From Bacillus sp. S3 (GTDB lineage: Bacteria > Bacillota > Bacilli > Bacillales > Cytobacillaceae), in the NCBI RefSeq assembly GCF_005154805.1, contig NZ_CP039727.1, positions 4,151,501 through 4,215,500 of the forward strand: a DNA stretch of 64,000 nt, in the 5' to 3' direction. Both the position numbers and the translations under genes were made by a program. Each line of letters opens with the position of its first letter. The first letter of the stretch is position 1. Below the pieces are notes generated by a model. That model searched no databases. It was not told the DNA's origin and was given only the letters and a program-made list of their open reading frames with translations. This document shows, one piece after another, positions 1 through 10,323 of this stretch.

Positions 1-704
1 ATAATATACGTGGTGGTTTCATTTGCTAACATAGCACCCGGCTTTGGATTCAGAAATTGAATTTGGTCAAACACATCTTGAATATCTTTTAAAGTTATTT
101 TCATTTCCTTCGCAATTTGCTTCCATTTCTTTTCAGCAAACAGAACGAAATAGTTGGCTAATATATTTAATGCCACTTCATTATTTGGATTTTCATAATA
201 CAGTTGCATCAACAGGCACTCTTGAAGGTTCCGTGCACCGATGCCTGCCGGTTCAAGCGTTTGTATCACAGCTAAGCAATCTTCAACTACTTCTTCCTCC
301 ACCCGCAGGCTTTGAGCAATTTCACTAAGGTCACCCAGAAAGTAACCGTTTTCATCAAGACTCTGAATCAGACGCCGAATGACTTTTAATTGTTCTGCCG
401 ATAAGTTGGCAATATTTAATTGAGAGATTAAATGGTCTTCAAGTGAAAAGGGTTTGTCTGCAATTTGTTCGATCCAATCCTTTTCCTCTTTTTGATGCCG
501 GCGGCGTTTGCGGTCCATGAGGGGATTCATCGGCTTAACATCGCCCGTTTCAACCTTCATAAGGGGATTTTCGAGTGCCTTATCTTCTAAAAAAGCAGTC
601 AGTTCCTGGGCCGAATATTGCAATAATGCAATAGCCTGCGACAATTCCTGTGTCATCGTTAATTTCAACGTTTGCTGCTGCCATAAACCTGCCTTAAAGT
701 TCAT
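1..704 (-). CDS. sigL: RNA polymerase sigma-54 factor SigL/RpoN (5' part, cut by window edge)
   Basis: About 234 N-terminal residues are present; the 3' part lies beyond position 1. The protein opens MNFKAGLWQQQTLKLTMTQE, the glutamine-rich region I of sigma-54 factors that contacts enhancer-binding activators, followed by a short acidic/basic linker and the start of the core-binding domain (ENGYF and LEPAGIGARNLQECL blocks are typical). Sigma-54 directs RNA polymerase to -12/-24 promoters and needs an AAA+ activator. The ATG at 704 is preceded by AAGGGGGG. Identity rests on family motifs and on synteny with B. subtilis, where sigL also lies close to clpP. Confidence 0.93.
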   Translation of the reverse strand, partial: MNFKAGLWQQQTLKLTMTQELSQAIALLQYSAQELTAFLEDKALENPLMKVETGDVKPMNPLMDRKRRRHQKEEKDWIEQIADKPFSLEDHLISQLNIANLSAEQLKVIRRLIQSLDENGYFLGDLSEIAQSLRVEEEVVEDCLAVIQTLEPAGIGARNLQECLLMQLYYENPNNEVALNILANYFVLFAEKKWKQIAKEMKITLKDIQDVFDQIQFLNPKPGAMLANETTTYI

Positions 705-813
705 CCATATCCCCCCTTCATTCTATTTTACACGATGAATCCGAATTCGTGTATTGGAAAATGGTTTCAATCATTAAAATAGGTTTCCATTGAATAAATT
801 TGTTCCTTAGATT

Positions 814-831
814 AACACTAACCTTAGTGTT
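814..831. promoter_or_regulatory. Perfect inverted repeat, candidate operator over the small-ORF promoter
   Basis: AACACTAA-CC-TTAGTGTT forms 8-bp perfect arms with a 2-bp centre. It sits between TAGATT (808-813) and TATCAT (831-836), a possible weak -35/-10 pair with a 17-bp spacer, upstream of the small ORF at 870. The shape suggests a repressor operator. The cognate regulator is unknown. Confidence 0.4.
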
Positions 832-869
832 ATCATTTAACACAAAACTTCAATGTGGAGGGATATACT

Positions 870-1016
870 TTGAATATTCTTTTAAGCTTATTCCCACACT
901 TAATTATTTTAGGTATTAGAGCAGCGTTCTTCATTAGTAAATTAAACTCTAGATTAACATCTTTGTTAAGAATGCCTGCTTTACTTAAGCAAAAGTATTC
1001 AACAAGTATCGTCTAA
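870..1016 (+). CDS. Small ORF, 48 codons, hypothetical membrane peptide
   Basis: A TTG start at 870 lies behind the ribosome binding site GGAGGG (about 857-862). The 48-residue product starts MNILLSLFPHLIILGIRAAF, a hydrophobic stretch long enough for one membrane segment, followed by a basic tail (SKLNSRLTSLLRMPALLKQK). A palindromic candidate operator lies upstream and a hairpin with a T run (1032-1066) follows the stop, so the unit looks like an autonomous small transcript between two minus-strand genes. I do not recognise a family. A chance ORF cannot be excluded. Confidence 0.42.
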   Translation: MNILLSLFPHLIILGIRAAFFISKLNSRLTSLLRMPALLKQKYSTSIV

Positions 1017-1031
1017 TTCGCATTGTTGTTG

Positions 1032-1066
1032 AAAAGGGTGAGCATAGAAATGTGCTTGCCTTTTTT
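1032..1066 (+). terminator. Probable rho-independent terminator of the small ORF
   Basis: AAAAGG...GAGCA pairs imperfectly with TGTGCTTGCC and is followed by six Ts, 16 bp after the small-ORF stop. Confidence 0.5.
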
Positions 1067-1073
1067 GGTGAAT

Positions 1074-1122
1074 ACAAAAAAGTTCCTATGCTTGTATAAA
1101 CTCATACAAACATAGGAACTTT
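1074..1122 (-). terminator. Rho-independent terminator of tRNA-Arg
   Basis: A long stem (AAAGTTCCTATG...CATAGGAACTTT with an inner TTGTAT/ATACAA stem) lies just beyond the 3' end of the tRNA on the minus strand and ends in TTTTTT. Confidence 0.85.
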
Positions 1123-1136
1123 AAGTGTTTGATTGA

Positions 1137-1208
1137 CGCGCTCGGAGGGAATCGAACCCCCATTTTAAGAACCGGAATCTTACGTGCTATCCGTTGCACC
1201 ACGAGCGC
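1137..1208 (-). tRNA. tRNA-Arg (anticodon CCG)
   Basis: The minus strand folds as a complete cloverleaf: acceptor GCGCTCG/CGAGCGC with discriminator G, D arm GTGC/GCAC, anticodon stem TAAGA/TCTTA with loop TTCCGGT (anticodon CCG), and T arm closing GGTTCGATTCC. CCA is not encoded. It decodes the arginine codon CGG. B. subtilis also has a tRNA-Arg gene beside clpP. Confidence 0.95.
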
Positions 1209-1337
1209 TAATTTGTAACGACTTACATATTATATGCCAGATCCGCGAACATTGCAAGTGAAATATAAGTTTAAAAACGAATAAAATGGTTATGATGGAT
1301 TAGGGAGAAGTTGTCGAAGAATTTTAAAGTCAAATTG

Positions 1338-1367
1338 TTTGACCTTTATTGACCATCAGTGTATGAT
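1338..1367 (+). promoter_or_regulatory. clpP sigma-A promoter with overlapping CtsR operator
   Basis: The minus strand reads GGTCAAT-AAA-GGTCAAA (1354 to 1338), one mismatch from the CtsR heptamer repeat consensus. The -35 TTGACC (1339-1344) overlaps it and TATGAT (1362-1367) follows at exactly 17 bp. CtsR binding would therefore block the promoter, as known for clp genes in Bacillus. Confidence 0.85.
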
Positions 1368-1414
1368 TACATTACATACGATTATTACCTTTTACACTCA
1401 AAGGAGGAAGAAAA

Positions 1415-2020
1415 ATGAATTTGATTCCTACAGTTATTGAACAAACAAACCGCGGAGAACGTGCATATGACATTTATTCCCGTCTGTTAAAAGATCGGAT
1501 TATTATGCTTGGCAGCGCGATTGATGACAATGTTGCCAACAGCATTGTAGCACAATTACTATTTTTAGAAGCGGAAAATCCTGAAAAAGATATTACCCTT
1601 TACATCAATAGCCCAGGTGGAAGCATTACAGCCGGTATGGCTATTTATGATACCATGCAGTATATTAAAGCAGATGTTTCAACTGTTTGTATCGGGATGG
1701 CTGCATCGATGGGTGCATTCTTACTTGCTGCGGGCACAAAAGGCAAGCGCTATGCATTGCCTAATGCCGAAGTTATGATCCATCAGCCACTTGGCGGTGC
1801 TCAAGGACAAGCGACAGAAATCGAGATCGCCGCGAAACGCATTCTTTTCCTTCGCGAAAAATTAAATGGTATCCTTGCAGAGCGCACAGGCCAGCCACTT
1901 GAAGTGATTCAACGCGATACTGATCGTGATAACTTCATGACAGCTGAAAGAGCAAAGGAATACGGCTTAATTGACAACATCGTTACCCGTAACCCTAATG
2001 AAATCAAAGATAAAAAGTAA
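1415..2020 (+). CDS. clpP: ATP-dependent Clp protease proteolytic subunit ClpP
   Basis: This is a serine peptidase that forms a double heptameric barrel and degrades substrates unfolded by ClpX, ClpC or ClpE in the cytoplasm. The 201-residue length is typical. The catalytic triad is visible: Ser98 in GMAASMGA, His123 in MIHQPLGG and Asp172 in the DTDRDNFM block, with the oxyanion glycines in NSPGGSI. The ATG has an AAAGGAGG site. It is monocistronic on the plus strand, expressed from a CtsR-controlled promoter and followed by a terminator at 2028-2058. Confidence 0.98.
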   Translation: MNLIPTVIEQTNRGERAYDIYSRLLKDRIIMLGSAIDDNVANSIVAQLLFLEAENPEKDITLYINSPGGSITAGMAIYDTMQYIKADVSTVCIGMAASMGAFLLAAGTKGKRYALPNAEVMIHQPLGGAQGQATEIEIAAKRILFLREKLNGILAERTGQPLEVIQRDTDRDNFMTAERAKEYGLIDNIVTRNPNEIKDKK

Positions 2021-2027
2021 TTTGACG

Positions 2028-2058
2028 AGCAATCGGCATTCCGCCGGTTGCTTTTTTT
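2028..2058 (+). terminator. clpP terminator
   Basis: GCAATCGGC-ATTCC-GCCGGTTGC stem followed by seven Ts directly after the clpP stop. Confidence 0.9.
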
Positions 2059-2092
2059 GTGACCATTGCGGTGCTTTCCCCCGCCGCGGGCA

Positions 2093-2131
2093 TAAAAAAG
2101 GCTCAGTTTCTATACCGAAGCTGAACCTTTT
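2093..2131 (-). terminator. Terminator of the yvcI-rapZ-glmR-whiA-crh operon
   Basis: AAAAGGTTCAGCTTC pairs with GAAACTGAGCC across a 6-nt loop on the minus strand and continues into TTTTTT, directly after the crh stop. Confidence 0.9.
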
Positions 2132-2134
2132 CCA

Positions 2135-2392
2135 TTATTGCTCTTTTTCAATAAAATCAGTTAATGCGTTGATCGCTTTGTCTTCATCGTCGCCATCAGC
2201 GATGATATTGATGACAACTCCTGAGCCGACTGCTAAGCTCATTAAGCCCATGATGCTTTTGGCATTAACCTTTTTTCCGTCCTTCTCTAGAAAAATATCA
2301 GCTGAAAAACGGTTAGCTTCTTGCACAAAAAGTGCTGCTGGGCGTGCCTGAAGACCCGTTTTCAATTTTACTTCTACTTGTTTCGCCAACAT
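2135..2392 (-). CDS. crh: HPr-like catabolite repression protein Crh
   Basis: 85 residues with the HPr fold. The position equivalent to the phosphoryl-accepting His15 of HPr is glutamine (KTGLQARPAA, Gln15), while the regulatory Ser46 is kept (NAKSIMGL). This is the hallmark of Crh, which cannot carry PTS phosphate but is phosphorylated on Ser46 by HprK and serves as a co-regulator of CcpA. The kinase gene hprK is in the same window (19286-20221). It is the last gene of the operon, as in B. subtilis. Confidence 0.96.
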   Translation of the reverse strand: MLAKQVEVKLKTGLQARPAALFVQEANRFSADIFLEKDGKKVNAKSIMGLMSLAVGSGVVINIIADGDDEDKAINALTDFIEKEQ

Positions 2393-2446
2393 TACACAAA
2401 TTCCTCCCCATGTTTTTTCTTATATTCTTTAAACTAATTCACTATT

Positions 2447-3406
2447 TCACAAGCTACTATGCTTTGGAGCCATTTCCCCGACACGCAGCTTTTCCGCAAT
2501 TTCATCAATTTTTCGTAAGCGGTGATTAATTCCTGACTTACTGATGTTTCCTCCGGATACCATTTCTCCCAGTTCCTTCAGCGTTACATCCGGATATTGA
2601 ATTCGGAGCTCGGCAATTTCCCTGAGTTTATCCGGCAAAATCTGCAAGCCGACGGTTGCGTCGATAAAGCGGATGTTTTCTACCTGCCTGATGGATGCAC
2701 CGATCGTTTTATTAAGATTAGCGGTTTCACAGTTTACCAAACGGTTCACGGAGTTCCGCATATCCCTGACAATTCGGACATCCTCAAAGCGAAGCAAGGC
2801 ATTATGGGCACCGACAATATTGAGAAACTCGGTTATTTTCTCGGCTTCCTTTAAGTAGGTGATAAAGCCTTTTTTACGCTCAAGCGTTTTACTATTAAGT
2901 CCAAATGTATTCATCAATTCGCATAAAGAATCATTATGTTCTTTATAAAGCGAAGCAATTTCCAAATGATAGGAAGACGTTTCCGGATTATTAACGGATC
3001 CACCGGCAAGGAAGGCGCCGCGTAAATAAGAACGCTTACAACACTTCTTTTTAATAAGTCCCGGTGAAATATCATGAATGATGGTAAATCCTTCACCCAA
3101 AATTTTCGTATCCTCAAGAATTTCCTTTGCCTGCTCGGCTAAGCGAACAATGTAAACATTGTTTTTCTTTAGGCGCATTTTTTTTCGAACTAAGAGCTCT
3201 ACTTGCACTTGGTAGCTCTTTTTCAATAATGTATAAATTCTTCTGGCAATCGCAGCATTTTCGGTTTGAATATCAACAACTAGCTTACGATTGGAAAAGG
3301 AAAGGGAACCGTTCATGCGAATCAAAGCTGATAACTCAGATTGAAGGCAGCACGTTTTCACTTCCAAGTTTGTTAATTCCTTTTTCGTCTCCGAAGCGAA
3401 AGACAT
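2447..3406 (-). CDS. whiA: Sporulation/cell division regulator WhiA
   Basis: Start chosen at the ATG giving [15 protein letters not shown], the conserved WhiA N-terminus, behind a GTGAGGGG site; an upstream in-frame ATG would add nine residues without a good site. The 319-residue protein has a LAGLIDADG-like homing-endonuclease fold ([14 protein letters not shown], with catalytic residues absent in the family) and a C-terminal helix-turn-helix ([26 protein letters not shown]). In Bacillus it is a DNA-binding protein that influences division and chromosome segregation. It lies between glmR and crh in the usual operon. Confidence 0.97.
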   Translation of the reverse strand: MSFASETKKELTNLEVKTCCLQSELSALIRMNGSLSFSNRKLVVDIQTENAAIARRIYTLLKKSYQVQVELLVRKKMRLKKNNVYIVRLAEQAKEILEDTKILGEGFTIIHDISPGLIKKKCCKRSYLRGAFLAGGSVNNPETSSYHLEIASLYKEHNDSLCELMNTFGLNSKTLERKKGFITYLKEAEKITEFLNIVGAHNALLRFEDVRIVRDMRNSVNRLVNCETANLNKTIGASIRQVENIRFIDATVGLQILPDKLREIAELRIQYPDVTLKELGEMVSGGNISKSGINHRLRKIDEIAEKLRVGEMAPKHSSL

Positions 3407-3476
3407 CCCCTCACACCCTTTTTTCATTTCCAATAAAACACTCGCACTTATTTAAGTTTCTAACCGTACATACTAT

Positions 3477-4463
3477 CTACGCTTCATATCGCTTTTTGGT
3501 TTCATCAATTAGCAAATTATATAAAATATTTGCTACCTTTTTGGGATCATGTCTTAACGCGCCATTTTCCTGGTAGGCAATATCCGCATGCACGACTTCT
3601 AGCCCAAGCTGGAATAGCTGCGGTAAATCATATAGAACAGGGTCAGCCAATTCTTCATTATAACGGAGCTGTATATGCTGTGGGATCTCTTCATTATTGA
3701 CAAGAATCGTATTCATAAAGGCACAGCTCATATGATCATAAATAGCTTTCACATGGTCACTGGCTGCATAGCCATGTGTTTCCCCGGCCTGTGTCATCAG
3801 GTTGCATATATACACCTTTTTCGCACGGGAGCGGCATACTTCATCACCTAAACCCGGGACGAGCAAATTGGGCAGGATACTTGTATACAAGCTTCCAGGT
3901 CCGATAATAATTAAATCTGCCTGCCGAATCGCATGAATTGATTCCGGCAATGGGCGGATTGTACTTTTTGATGTTAAATACACACGCTTTATTTTTTTTC
4001 CCGAATAAGGGATTTTAGATTCGCCTGAAACGGTCGTTCCGTCTTCCATCTCCGCATGCAAAACGACGCTCTGGTTAGCAGCCGGCAATACCTTGCCCCG
4101 GACATTTAGTATTTTGCTCATTTCTTGAATCGCGTGAACAAAATTTCCGGTAATCGAGGTCATCGCGGCCAAGATTAAATTGCCTAGTGAATGCCCGGAA
4201 AGTTCATTCGACGTTTTAAAGCGGTGCTGAAACATTTCCTCTACAAGCGGTTCTACATCTGACAAAGATGCTAACACATTTCGAATGTCCCCTGGTGGAG
4301 GAATATGCAGGTCCTCGCGCAAGCGTCCTGAACTGCCGCCATCATCCGCGACAGTCACAATAGCGGTGATATCCACAGGATACTGTTTTAATCCTCTTAG
4401 TAAGACAGGTAATCCTGTGCCTCCGCCAATGACGACAATACGAGGCTGTCCTAACTCTCTCAT
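3477..4463 (-). CDS. glmR: GlmR (YvcK), UDP-GlcNAc-binding regulator of carbon flux to cell wall
   Basis: 328 residues of the CofD/YvcK family. The N-terminus has a nucleotide-binding glycine loop ([16 protein letters not shown]) and the family blocks [25 protein letters not shown] and SGHSLGNL. In B. subtilis the homologue binds UDP-GlcNAc and stimulates GlmS, steering carbon to peptidoglycan precursors, and is needed on gluconeogenic media. The start codon overlaps the rapZ stop by 4 bp (ATGA), which implies translational coupling. It is separated from whiA by about 70 bp. Confidence 0.96.
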   Translation of the reverse strand: MRELGQPRIVVIGGGTGLPVLLRGLKQYPVDITAIVTVADDGGSSGRLREDLHIPPPGDIRNVLASLSDVEPLVEEMFQHRFKTSNELSGHSLGNLILAAMTSITGNFVHAIQEMSKILNVRGKVLPAANQSVVLHAEMEDGTTVSGESKIPYSGKKIKRVYLTSKSTIRPLPESIHAIRQADLIIIGPGSLYTSILPNLLVPGLGDEVCRSRAKKVYICNLMTQAGETHGYAASDHVKAIYDHMSCAFMNTILVNNEEIPQHIQLRYNEELADPVLYDLPQLFQLGLEVVHADIAYQENGALRHDPKKVANILYNLLIDETKKRYEA

Positions 4464-5353
4464 GTTGTTTTATCCTTTCTCCTCTCAATGTCACGGTGGG
4501 TGACGCATGTCTTATAATCATTTTGGAAAAATCGTCCGAGATACTCGGCTAACGTAACGGAACGATGCTGCCCGCCGGTACAGCCAATCGCAATCACTAG
4601 CTGTGCTTTCCCCTCTCTTTTATAATGAGGAAGCATGAAGGTGAGCAAATCCGTTAATTTTTCCAAAAATTTATTGGTTTCATTCCATTTCAAAACATAG
4701 CTTGAGACCTCTTCATCCAAGCCTGTTAATGGCCGCATGTGTTCGATATAAAAAGGATTTGGCAAGAAACGCACGTCAAATACTAGATCCGCATCGATTG
4801 GAATCCCATGCTTAAAGCCAAAGGACATGACATTGACAGTAAAGATTACTTGGTTATTCGCGGTAAATTCCGTTAATATTTTCTCACGTAATTCACGAGG
4901 TTTCATCCGGGAAGTATTGTAAATCAGTTGTGCCCGGCCTTTTAATTCCTCGAGAAGTTCACGCTCAAGCGTGATGCCTTCAAGTGGCAGGCCTGAATGG
5001 GCAAGCGGATGAGACCGCCTTGTTTCTTTATATCTGCGTACCAGTGTAGCATCATCCGCATCTAAAAATAAAATTTGCGGATTTACCCATGATGTTTCAG
5101 CAAGTTCATCAAGCGCTTTAAAAAGATGGTCAAAGAATTCTCTTCCCCTTAAGTCCATGACAAGGGCAACTTTATTCATTTTATTCCCGGATTCCTTCAT
5201 TAGTTCAAGAAATTTTGGAAGTAATGTAGGAGGCAGATTATCAACACAGAAGAATCCTAAATCTTCAAAGCTTTGAATGGCTACAGTTTTTCCAGCCCCA
5301 GACATTCCTGTAATAATCACCATCTGAGTTTCGCTTGTCGAACCGGTACTCAT
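4460..5353 (-). CDS. rapZ: RNase adapter-type nucleotide-binding protein RapZ (YvcJ)
   Basis: 297 residues. The N-terminal P-loop is GMSGAGKT (about residues 16-23), followed by a DNLPP motif, and the C-terminal domain carries [10 protein letters not shown], typical of RapZ. The protein binds and hydrolyses ATP/GTP. In enterobacteria it controls GlmZ small RNA decay; in Bacillus YvcJ has been linked to competence. Start ATG 5353 is preceded by AGGGGGA. Its overlap with glmR, another amino-sugar regulator, is conserved across Firmicutes. Confidence 0.96.
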   Translation of the reverse strand: MSTGSTSETQMVIITGMSGAGKTVAIQSFEDLGFFCVDNLPPTLLPKFLELMKESGNKMNKVALVMDLRGREFFDHLFKALDELAETSWVNPQILFLDADDATLVRRYKETRRSHPLAHSGLPLEGITLERELLEELKGRAQLIYNTSRMKPRELREKILTEFTANNQVIFTVNVMSFGFKHGIPIDADLVFDVRFLPNPFYIEHMRPLTGLDEEVSSYVLKWNETNKFLEKLTDLLTFMLPHYKREGKAQLVIAIGCTGGQHRSVTLAEYLGRFFQNDYKTCVTHRDIERRKDKTT

Positions 5354-5374
5354 TGCAATTCCCCCTATTTCATA

Positions 5375-5833
5375 TTAACTTGGATCTAATCGATAACTAA
5401 TGAGTTGAAAATCTTTTGTGTAAGTGAAAGTACCGTAAATGATCCCTTTTCCATGAACCATATAATCGATGATATGTAGATCACCGGCAGCCATTGGCAG
5501 ACCTTTAATTTGGTCAATCGGCTGCCACGCGAGCTTGCCCTCTTCCGATTCCTCTAAATCCATGCCATCTGAATCGGTTGCCACAAAGGTAAACATCATC
5601 CATTCGGAAAGCAGTTTATCGCCTTCCTTCATAATCATCGTAAAAATCCCTTTTAATTGTGGGTTTTTCAAATAGATGCCCGTTTCTTCCCGGTATTCCC
5701 TGATGCAGGAGTCGCGAACAGACTCACCGGGCTCCATTTTTCCGCCTGGGGCAACCCACCAGCCGCGGCGCGGTTTTTGCAGCAATAATATTTGATTGTT
5801 CCTGATCAATACACAATTGGTCACACGCTGCAT
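5375..5833 (-). CDS. yvcI: Nudix hydrolase YvcI, 8-oxo-dGTPase-like
   Basis: The Nudix box is clear: GGKMEPGESVRDSCIREYREETGI (positions of G, E, REYREET and G all conserved), followed by a C-terminal beta sheet domain; about 152 residues. The start was set at the second ATG (MQRVTNCVLIRN) because AGAGGGTG lies at proper distance; an ATG eight codons upstream has no site. It is first in the operon with rapZ, glmR, whiA and crh, with a strong promoter at 5882-5910. The substrate is probably an oxidised or non-canonical nucleoside triphosphate (family inference). Confidence 0.93.
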   Translation of the reverse strand: MQRVTNCVLIRNNQILLLQKPRRGWWVAPGGKMEPGESVRDSCIREYREETGIYLKNPQLKGIFTMIMKEGDKLLSEWMMFTFVATDSDGMDLEESEEGKLAWQPIDQIKGLPMAAGDLHIIDYMVHGKGIIYGTFTYTKDFQLISYRLDPS

Positions 5834-5881
5834 GTTTTCACCCTCTTTAGAAAACAAAAATCCATTTTTTATATTCTTTTC

Positions 5882-5910
5882 ATTATACTATTTTTAGGAA
5901 ACAGTCACAA
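5882..5910 (-). promoter_or_regulatory. Sigma-A promoter of the yvcI-rapZ-glmR-whiA-crh operon
   Basis: Minus strand TTGTGA (5910-5905), 17-bp spacer, TATAAT (5887-5882), about 50 bp upstream of the yvcI start codon. Confidence 0.8.
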
Positions 5911-5945
5911 TGAATACAAAATCAATAATTCTGCTAAATATTTTG

Positions 5946-6054
5946 GGTGCCTGACACCCTTTTTCCAATTACCATCATGCAATTGCAGAAAATGGTGCCT
6001 GACACCCTTTCTCCGATTACTATCATGCTATTGCAGGAAATGGTGCCTGACACC
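5946..6054. repeat. Three copies of the 13-bp GGTGCCTGACACC repeat in a 48-bp tandem
   Basis: The motif occurs at 5946-5958, 5994-6006 and 6042-6054, exactly 48 bp apart. The segments between (CAATTACCATCATGCAATTG and a close variant) are also duplicated. The array fills the 0.4-kb gap between yvcI and trxB, together with the yvcI promoter and the trxB terminator. Further copies are at 11751, 43981, 50269 (variant) and 54418. Confidence 0.9.
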
Positions 6055-6089
6055 CAAAAAAAAAGAGCACAAGCTGCTGGGCCTGTGCA
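6055..6089 (-). terminator. trxB terminator
   Basis: GCACAGGC-CCAGCA-GCTTGTGC stem and TCTTTTTTTTT on the minus strand, about 140 bp after the trxB stop. It abuts the third repeat copy. Confidence 0.8.
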
Positions 6090-6229
6090 AGAAAGATATA
6101 TTTTTAAAGGGGGTCAATTTCTCTTATCATACCCTATCAATATTTCACCACTGTTACAGGAGAATTACTTTTTTGTGAATTGTTTTGGGGATCCATTTTA
6201 CAAATAGCTCCCTTGTACTCATCCTCATC

Positions 6230-7195
<966 letters not shown>

Positions 7196-7241
7196 CTAGA
7201 AAAGCGGAACGCCATGTCTTGACGCCGGCTTTACTAAATTA

Positions 7242-7284
7242 AAAAAATACGATTAAGCAATAGTATTCCCTACTTAATCGTATA
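7242..7284 (-). terminator. Terminator of the TPR protein gene
   Basis: ATACGATTAAG pairs perfectly with CTTAATCGTAT; the minus strand continues as TTTTTTTAATTT. Confidence 0.88.
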
Positions 7285-7314
7285 AAACAATTGGATTATA
7301 GTCCATTTTTCTGC

Positions 7315-8808
7315 TTAGTTTAAATAGTTATTCACTAATTTTACATATTTACCGATGGTTGCTGAGGAGAGTCCGTAACGTTCCGCAACTTCCTGCTGGG
7401 AAACCTTTTCACTGCGCAGCTTATGCCATAAGTACTCGACAGCCCCAGCCCATGCCCGTTTATTCTTCAAGCGGACGTTGGTTTTGGAAAGTTCGGCAAA
7501 CACCGAGAACCACATCAAGTACAACCCCGACTCAACCGTGCCAATCGGCTGATAATTTTCATAAAAAAGCTCAGCAATTTCCTGTGCATCTGCCGTCAGG
7601 GAAGGTTTCCCTGATCTAATTAGAGAAATATACTCTTTTTCCAAAGTAGTCAATTTTGGATTCTGGAAAAGCCGTTTTGAAGTGATGATTTCGTCTTTTT
7701 TACTGGAAACAGACGTCAGGAAAAGGGCAAATAACCGTTCTTCCACATAGTCACTTTCAAGCTTTTGAAAAATCGAGCCCTTATAATCCTCAAATCCGTT
7801 TGCAGCTGGATCTTTGTCATTCCATGGTTCTGAGCCTTCCTTTTCGGGATTCATTTCGAGCACTACTTTCCAAATGGCATGTGCAAATTGTTCATGTCCC
7901 GTGAAATATGCCGAATAGGCGAGCCAGTAATAAAATGGTCCATCTCCATTAAAACCATGTTTATATAACTTTTTCAACCATAAATAAGCAAGCTCATTTT
8001 CTCCAACTAATGCAAAGGTGGCTCCCAGCTTAAATTGATATTCACTGTGGAGCGGCTGAATTTTTTTCAATGAGTTCACCAATTGTGCAACACCTTCTGA
8101 CTGACCTTGATAATAAGCAAAGATCAGTTGGTTGCACAGTGCATGAAGATTGCCCGGATTCCGTTCGAGCACATCCACTAAAATTGATTCCGCCTTTTCG
8201 ACTTTACCTAAATAAAAGTAAGCGAGTGCTAAATTGTTGTAAGCAGACCAGTATTCCGGATAATCCTTGACGACATCTTTTAACAATTCGATCGCCTTAG
8301 GAAAGTAGCCGGACTCGAGCAGCTCACGAGCCTGCTCTTGTTTGAAGATCAGATCATCTTCTTCATATAACTCTTCCTCTAAACCCTCTGATTCTAAGGT
8401 GAGCACTTCAAGCAAATCCTCGGTGTCTTCCGAAAAGTCACCGTCAGGATCGAGCTGCAGATATAGCTTACTGTGATGATAAGCATCTTTAAAAAATCCC
8501 ATATGGGCATAATTATTCGCTAAAAAGTAATGGCATTCCGCCATATCTGGGTCAAGCTCTTCAAGGATGAGATGCAAGAGTCGGTTGGAATGTTCAAACT
8601 CGCCAAGTTCTGTTGACACGACCGCCAACTGGCATGTAATCATCGGTTCACCCGGCTCAAGCTGAATCGCCCGCTCAAGATATTTTTTTGATTTAATAAA
8701 ATCACGTCGATGGTATGCCTTTAAACCTTTCGTGAAATAATATTCCCCCGTAGGAACAAATGTTAATAGTTTTCCTTTTTGCATTCTTGCCATCAAGTCT
8801 TTCACCAT
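7315..8808 (-). CDS. yvcD: TPR-repeat protein YvcD
   Basis: About 497 residues made mainly of tetratricopeptide helices (for example FTKGLKAYHRRDFIKSKKYL and NNLALAYFYLGKVEKAESIL) with an acidic linker (LEEELYEEDD) near residue 150. The last 40 residues read as a helix-turn-helix-like segment (SQQEVAERYGLSSATIGKYV). No signal peptide is visible, so it is probably cytoplasmic. The start was set at the ATG behind TGGAGG; eight upstream codons from a TTG are not supported. It corresponds by position to B. subtilis YvcD. Its function is not established; TPRs suggest protein-protein scaffolding. Confidence 0.88.
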   Translation of the reverse strand: MVKDLMARMQKGKLLTFVPTGEYYFTKGLKAYHRRDFIKSKKYLERAIQLEPGEPMITCQLAVVSTELGEFEHSNRLLHLILEELDPDMAECHYFLANNYAHMGFFKDAYHHSKLYLQLDPDGDFSEDTEDLLEVLTLESEGLEEELYEEDDLIFKQEQARELLESGYFPKAIELLKDVVKDYPEYWSAYNNLALAYFYLGKVEKAESILVDVLERNPGNLHALCNQLIFAYYQGQSEGVAQLVNSLKKIQPLHSEYQFKLGATFALVGENELAYLWLKKLYKHGFNGDGPFYYWLAYSAYFTGHEQFAHAIWKVVLEMNPEKEGSEPWNDKDPAANGFEDYKGSIFQKLESDYVEERLFALFLTSVSSKKDEIITSKRLFQNPKLTTLEKEYISLIRSGKPSLTADAQEIAELFYENYQPIGTVESGLYLMWFSVFAELSKTNVRLKNKRAWAGAVEYLWHKLRSEKVSQQEVAERYGLSSATIGKYVKLVNNYLN

Positions 8809-8929
8809 GAAGTCCTCCACATTTTTCAACATAACTTATGTATTATAACACATTTGGGAGTTGTTCGAGAAGGGGCACCCGGCAATATTTCCCCTTCCAA
8901 CATTTGTAGAACGAATTCCAAGCGGAACA

Positions 8930-8960
8930 AAAAAAAAACCGGTTCATTTAAGACCGGTCT
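8930..8960 (-). terminator. his operon terminator overlapping the hisI 3' end
   Basis: ACCGG-TCTTAAATGAA-CCGGT stem ending in ten Ts on the minus strand; its left arm lies in the last hisI codons. Confidence 0.82.
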
Positions 8961-9565
8961 TTGTGTCTTTCTTCTAATGTTCGCAATACTTCTTTAAAGG
9001 GAAGTCCTTGTTCAACTAAAAGGACTTGCAAGTGATAAAGCAAATCCGCCGCTTCCCATCTAAGCTCCTCATGGTCACGGTTCTTGGCTGCGATAATCAC
9101 CTCTGCCGCTTCTTCCCCCACCTTTTTCAAGATCTTATCGACGCCTTTTTCAAAAAGGTATGTGGTATACGCACCTTCCGGCCGCTCCTGTTCACGCCTG
9201 GTAATTACTTTTTCAAGGGTTTGCAGGATTTGGTAATCCGCCATATTCGAGGTACCCTCGACAATCCGTTCTGAAAAACAGCTTACGGCACCCGTATGGC
9301 AGGCGGGCCCTTTTGGATTGACAAGCACTAATAACGCATCTTGGTCGCAGTCATAGTTGATATTCACAACCGTTTGTGTATTGCCGCTTGTTGCGCCCTT
9401 GTGCCACAATTCCTGGCGCGAACGGCTGTAAAACCACGTTTCACCGGTTTCAATCGTCTTTGACAGAGATTCCTCGTTCATATAGGCGAGTGTTAACACT
9501 TCTTTCGTTCCCGCATCCTGGATAATGGCAGGGACTAGGCCCTTTTCATCAAATCGAACGTTCAT
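8948..9565 (-). CDS. hisI: Bifunctional phosphoribosyl-AMP cyclohydrolase / phosphoribosyl-ATP pyrophosphatase HisI(E)
   Basis: 205 residues with two domains. The N-terminal cyclohydrolase (about 1-110) has the zinc/active-site blocks [22 protein letters not shown] and [12 protein letters not shown]. The C-terminal pyrophosphohydrolase (about 115-205) has [16 protein letters not shown] and [13 protein letters not shown]. Together they carry out steps 2 and 3 of histidine synthesis. It is last in the operon and overlaps hisF by 4 bp. The fused form is standard in Bacillus. Confidence 0.97.
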   Translation of the reverse strand: MNVRFDEKGLVPAIIQDAGTKEVLTLAYMNEESLSKTIETGETWFYSRSRQELWHKGATSGNTQTVVNINYDCDQDALLVLVNPKGPACHTGAVSCFSERIVEGTSNMADYQILQTLEKVITRREQERPEGAYTTYLFEKGVDKILKKVGEEAAEVIIAAKNRDHEELRWEAADLLYHLQVLLVEQGLPFKEVLRTLEERHKDRS

Positions 9566-10323
9566 CGTACGCTCACTCCTTTTTCCCGCAAATAGCTTTT
9601 GACTTCATGGACAGAGGTTTCTTTATAATGAAAAATCGAGGCAGCTAGTGCAGCATCTGCCTTTCCTTGTATAAATGCCGCTTCAAAATGTTCAGCGTTC
9701 CCAGCACCACCAGATGCAATGACCGGAATGGGAACAGCTTCACTAACCGCTTGTGTAAGGTTTAGGTCGAAACCATTTTTCTCGCCGTCGCTGTCCATGC
9801 TGGTTAATAAAATTTCTCCTGCACCAAGTTCGGCAGCTTCCATCGCCCACTCGACTGTGGTTTTTTCTGTTGGTTTTCGACCGCCGTGAGTATAAACGCG
9901 CCAGGTTCCAAGCTCGGGATCGTATTTGGCGTCAATGGCAACAACGATGCACTGCGAACCAAAGTAATTGGCCCCTTCACGGATTAATTCCGGGTCCAAG
10001 ACCGCCGCCGTATTCAATGACACCTTGTCCGCACCTGCCCGGAGAATTTTCTTCATATCATCTAATGAATTGATGCCGCCGCCAACGGTAAAGGGAATCG
10101 CAAGTTCAGAGGCCACAGCCTTAACGACTTCAATCATCGTCTTTCTGCCCTCCACCGATGCAGAGATGTCGAGGAACACCAGCTCATCTGCTCCCTGCTC
10201 ATCATAAAAACGGGCAAGTTCAACAGGGTCCCCGGCATCGCGCAGCTGGACAAATTGAATGCCTTTTACCACCCTGCCGTCCTTCACATCAAGGCAGGGA
10301 ATAATTCGTTTGGTTAGTGTCAT
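9562..10323 (-). CDS. hisF: Imidazole glycerol phosphate synthase cyclase subunit HisF
   Basis: 253 residues, TIM barrel. The N-terminus [16 protein letters not shown] contains the catalytic Asp (IPCLD), and the second catalytic Asp is in [15 protein letters not shown]. Phosphate-binding GGGI and ASGGAG loops are present. It works with HisH to convert PRFAR and glutamine-derived ammonia into IGP and AICAR. Start and stop codons overlap those of hisA and hisI, indicating tight translational coupling. Confidence 0.98.
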   Translation of the reverse strand: MTLTKRIIPCLDVKDGRVVKGIQFVQLRDAGDPVELARFYDEQGADELVFLDISASVEGRKTMIEVVKAVASELAIPFTVGGGINSLDDMKKILRAGADKVSLNTAAVLDPELIREGANYFGSQCIVVAIDAKYDPELGTWRVYTHGGRKPTEKTTVEWAMEAAELGAGEILLTSMDSDGEKNGFDLNLTQAVSEAVPIPVIASGGAGNAEHFEAAFIQGKADAALAASIFHYKETSVHEVKSYLREKGVSVR

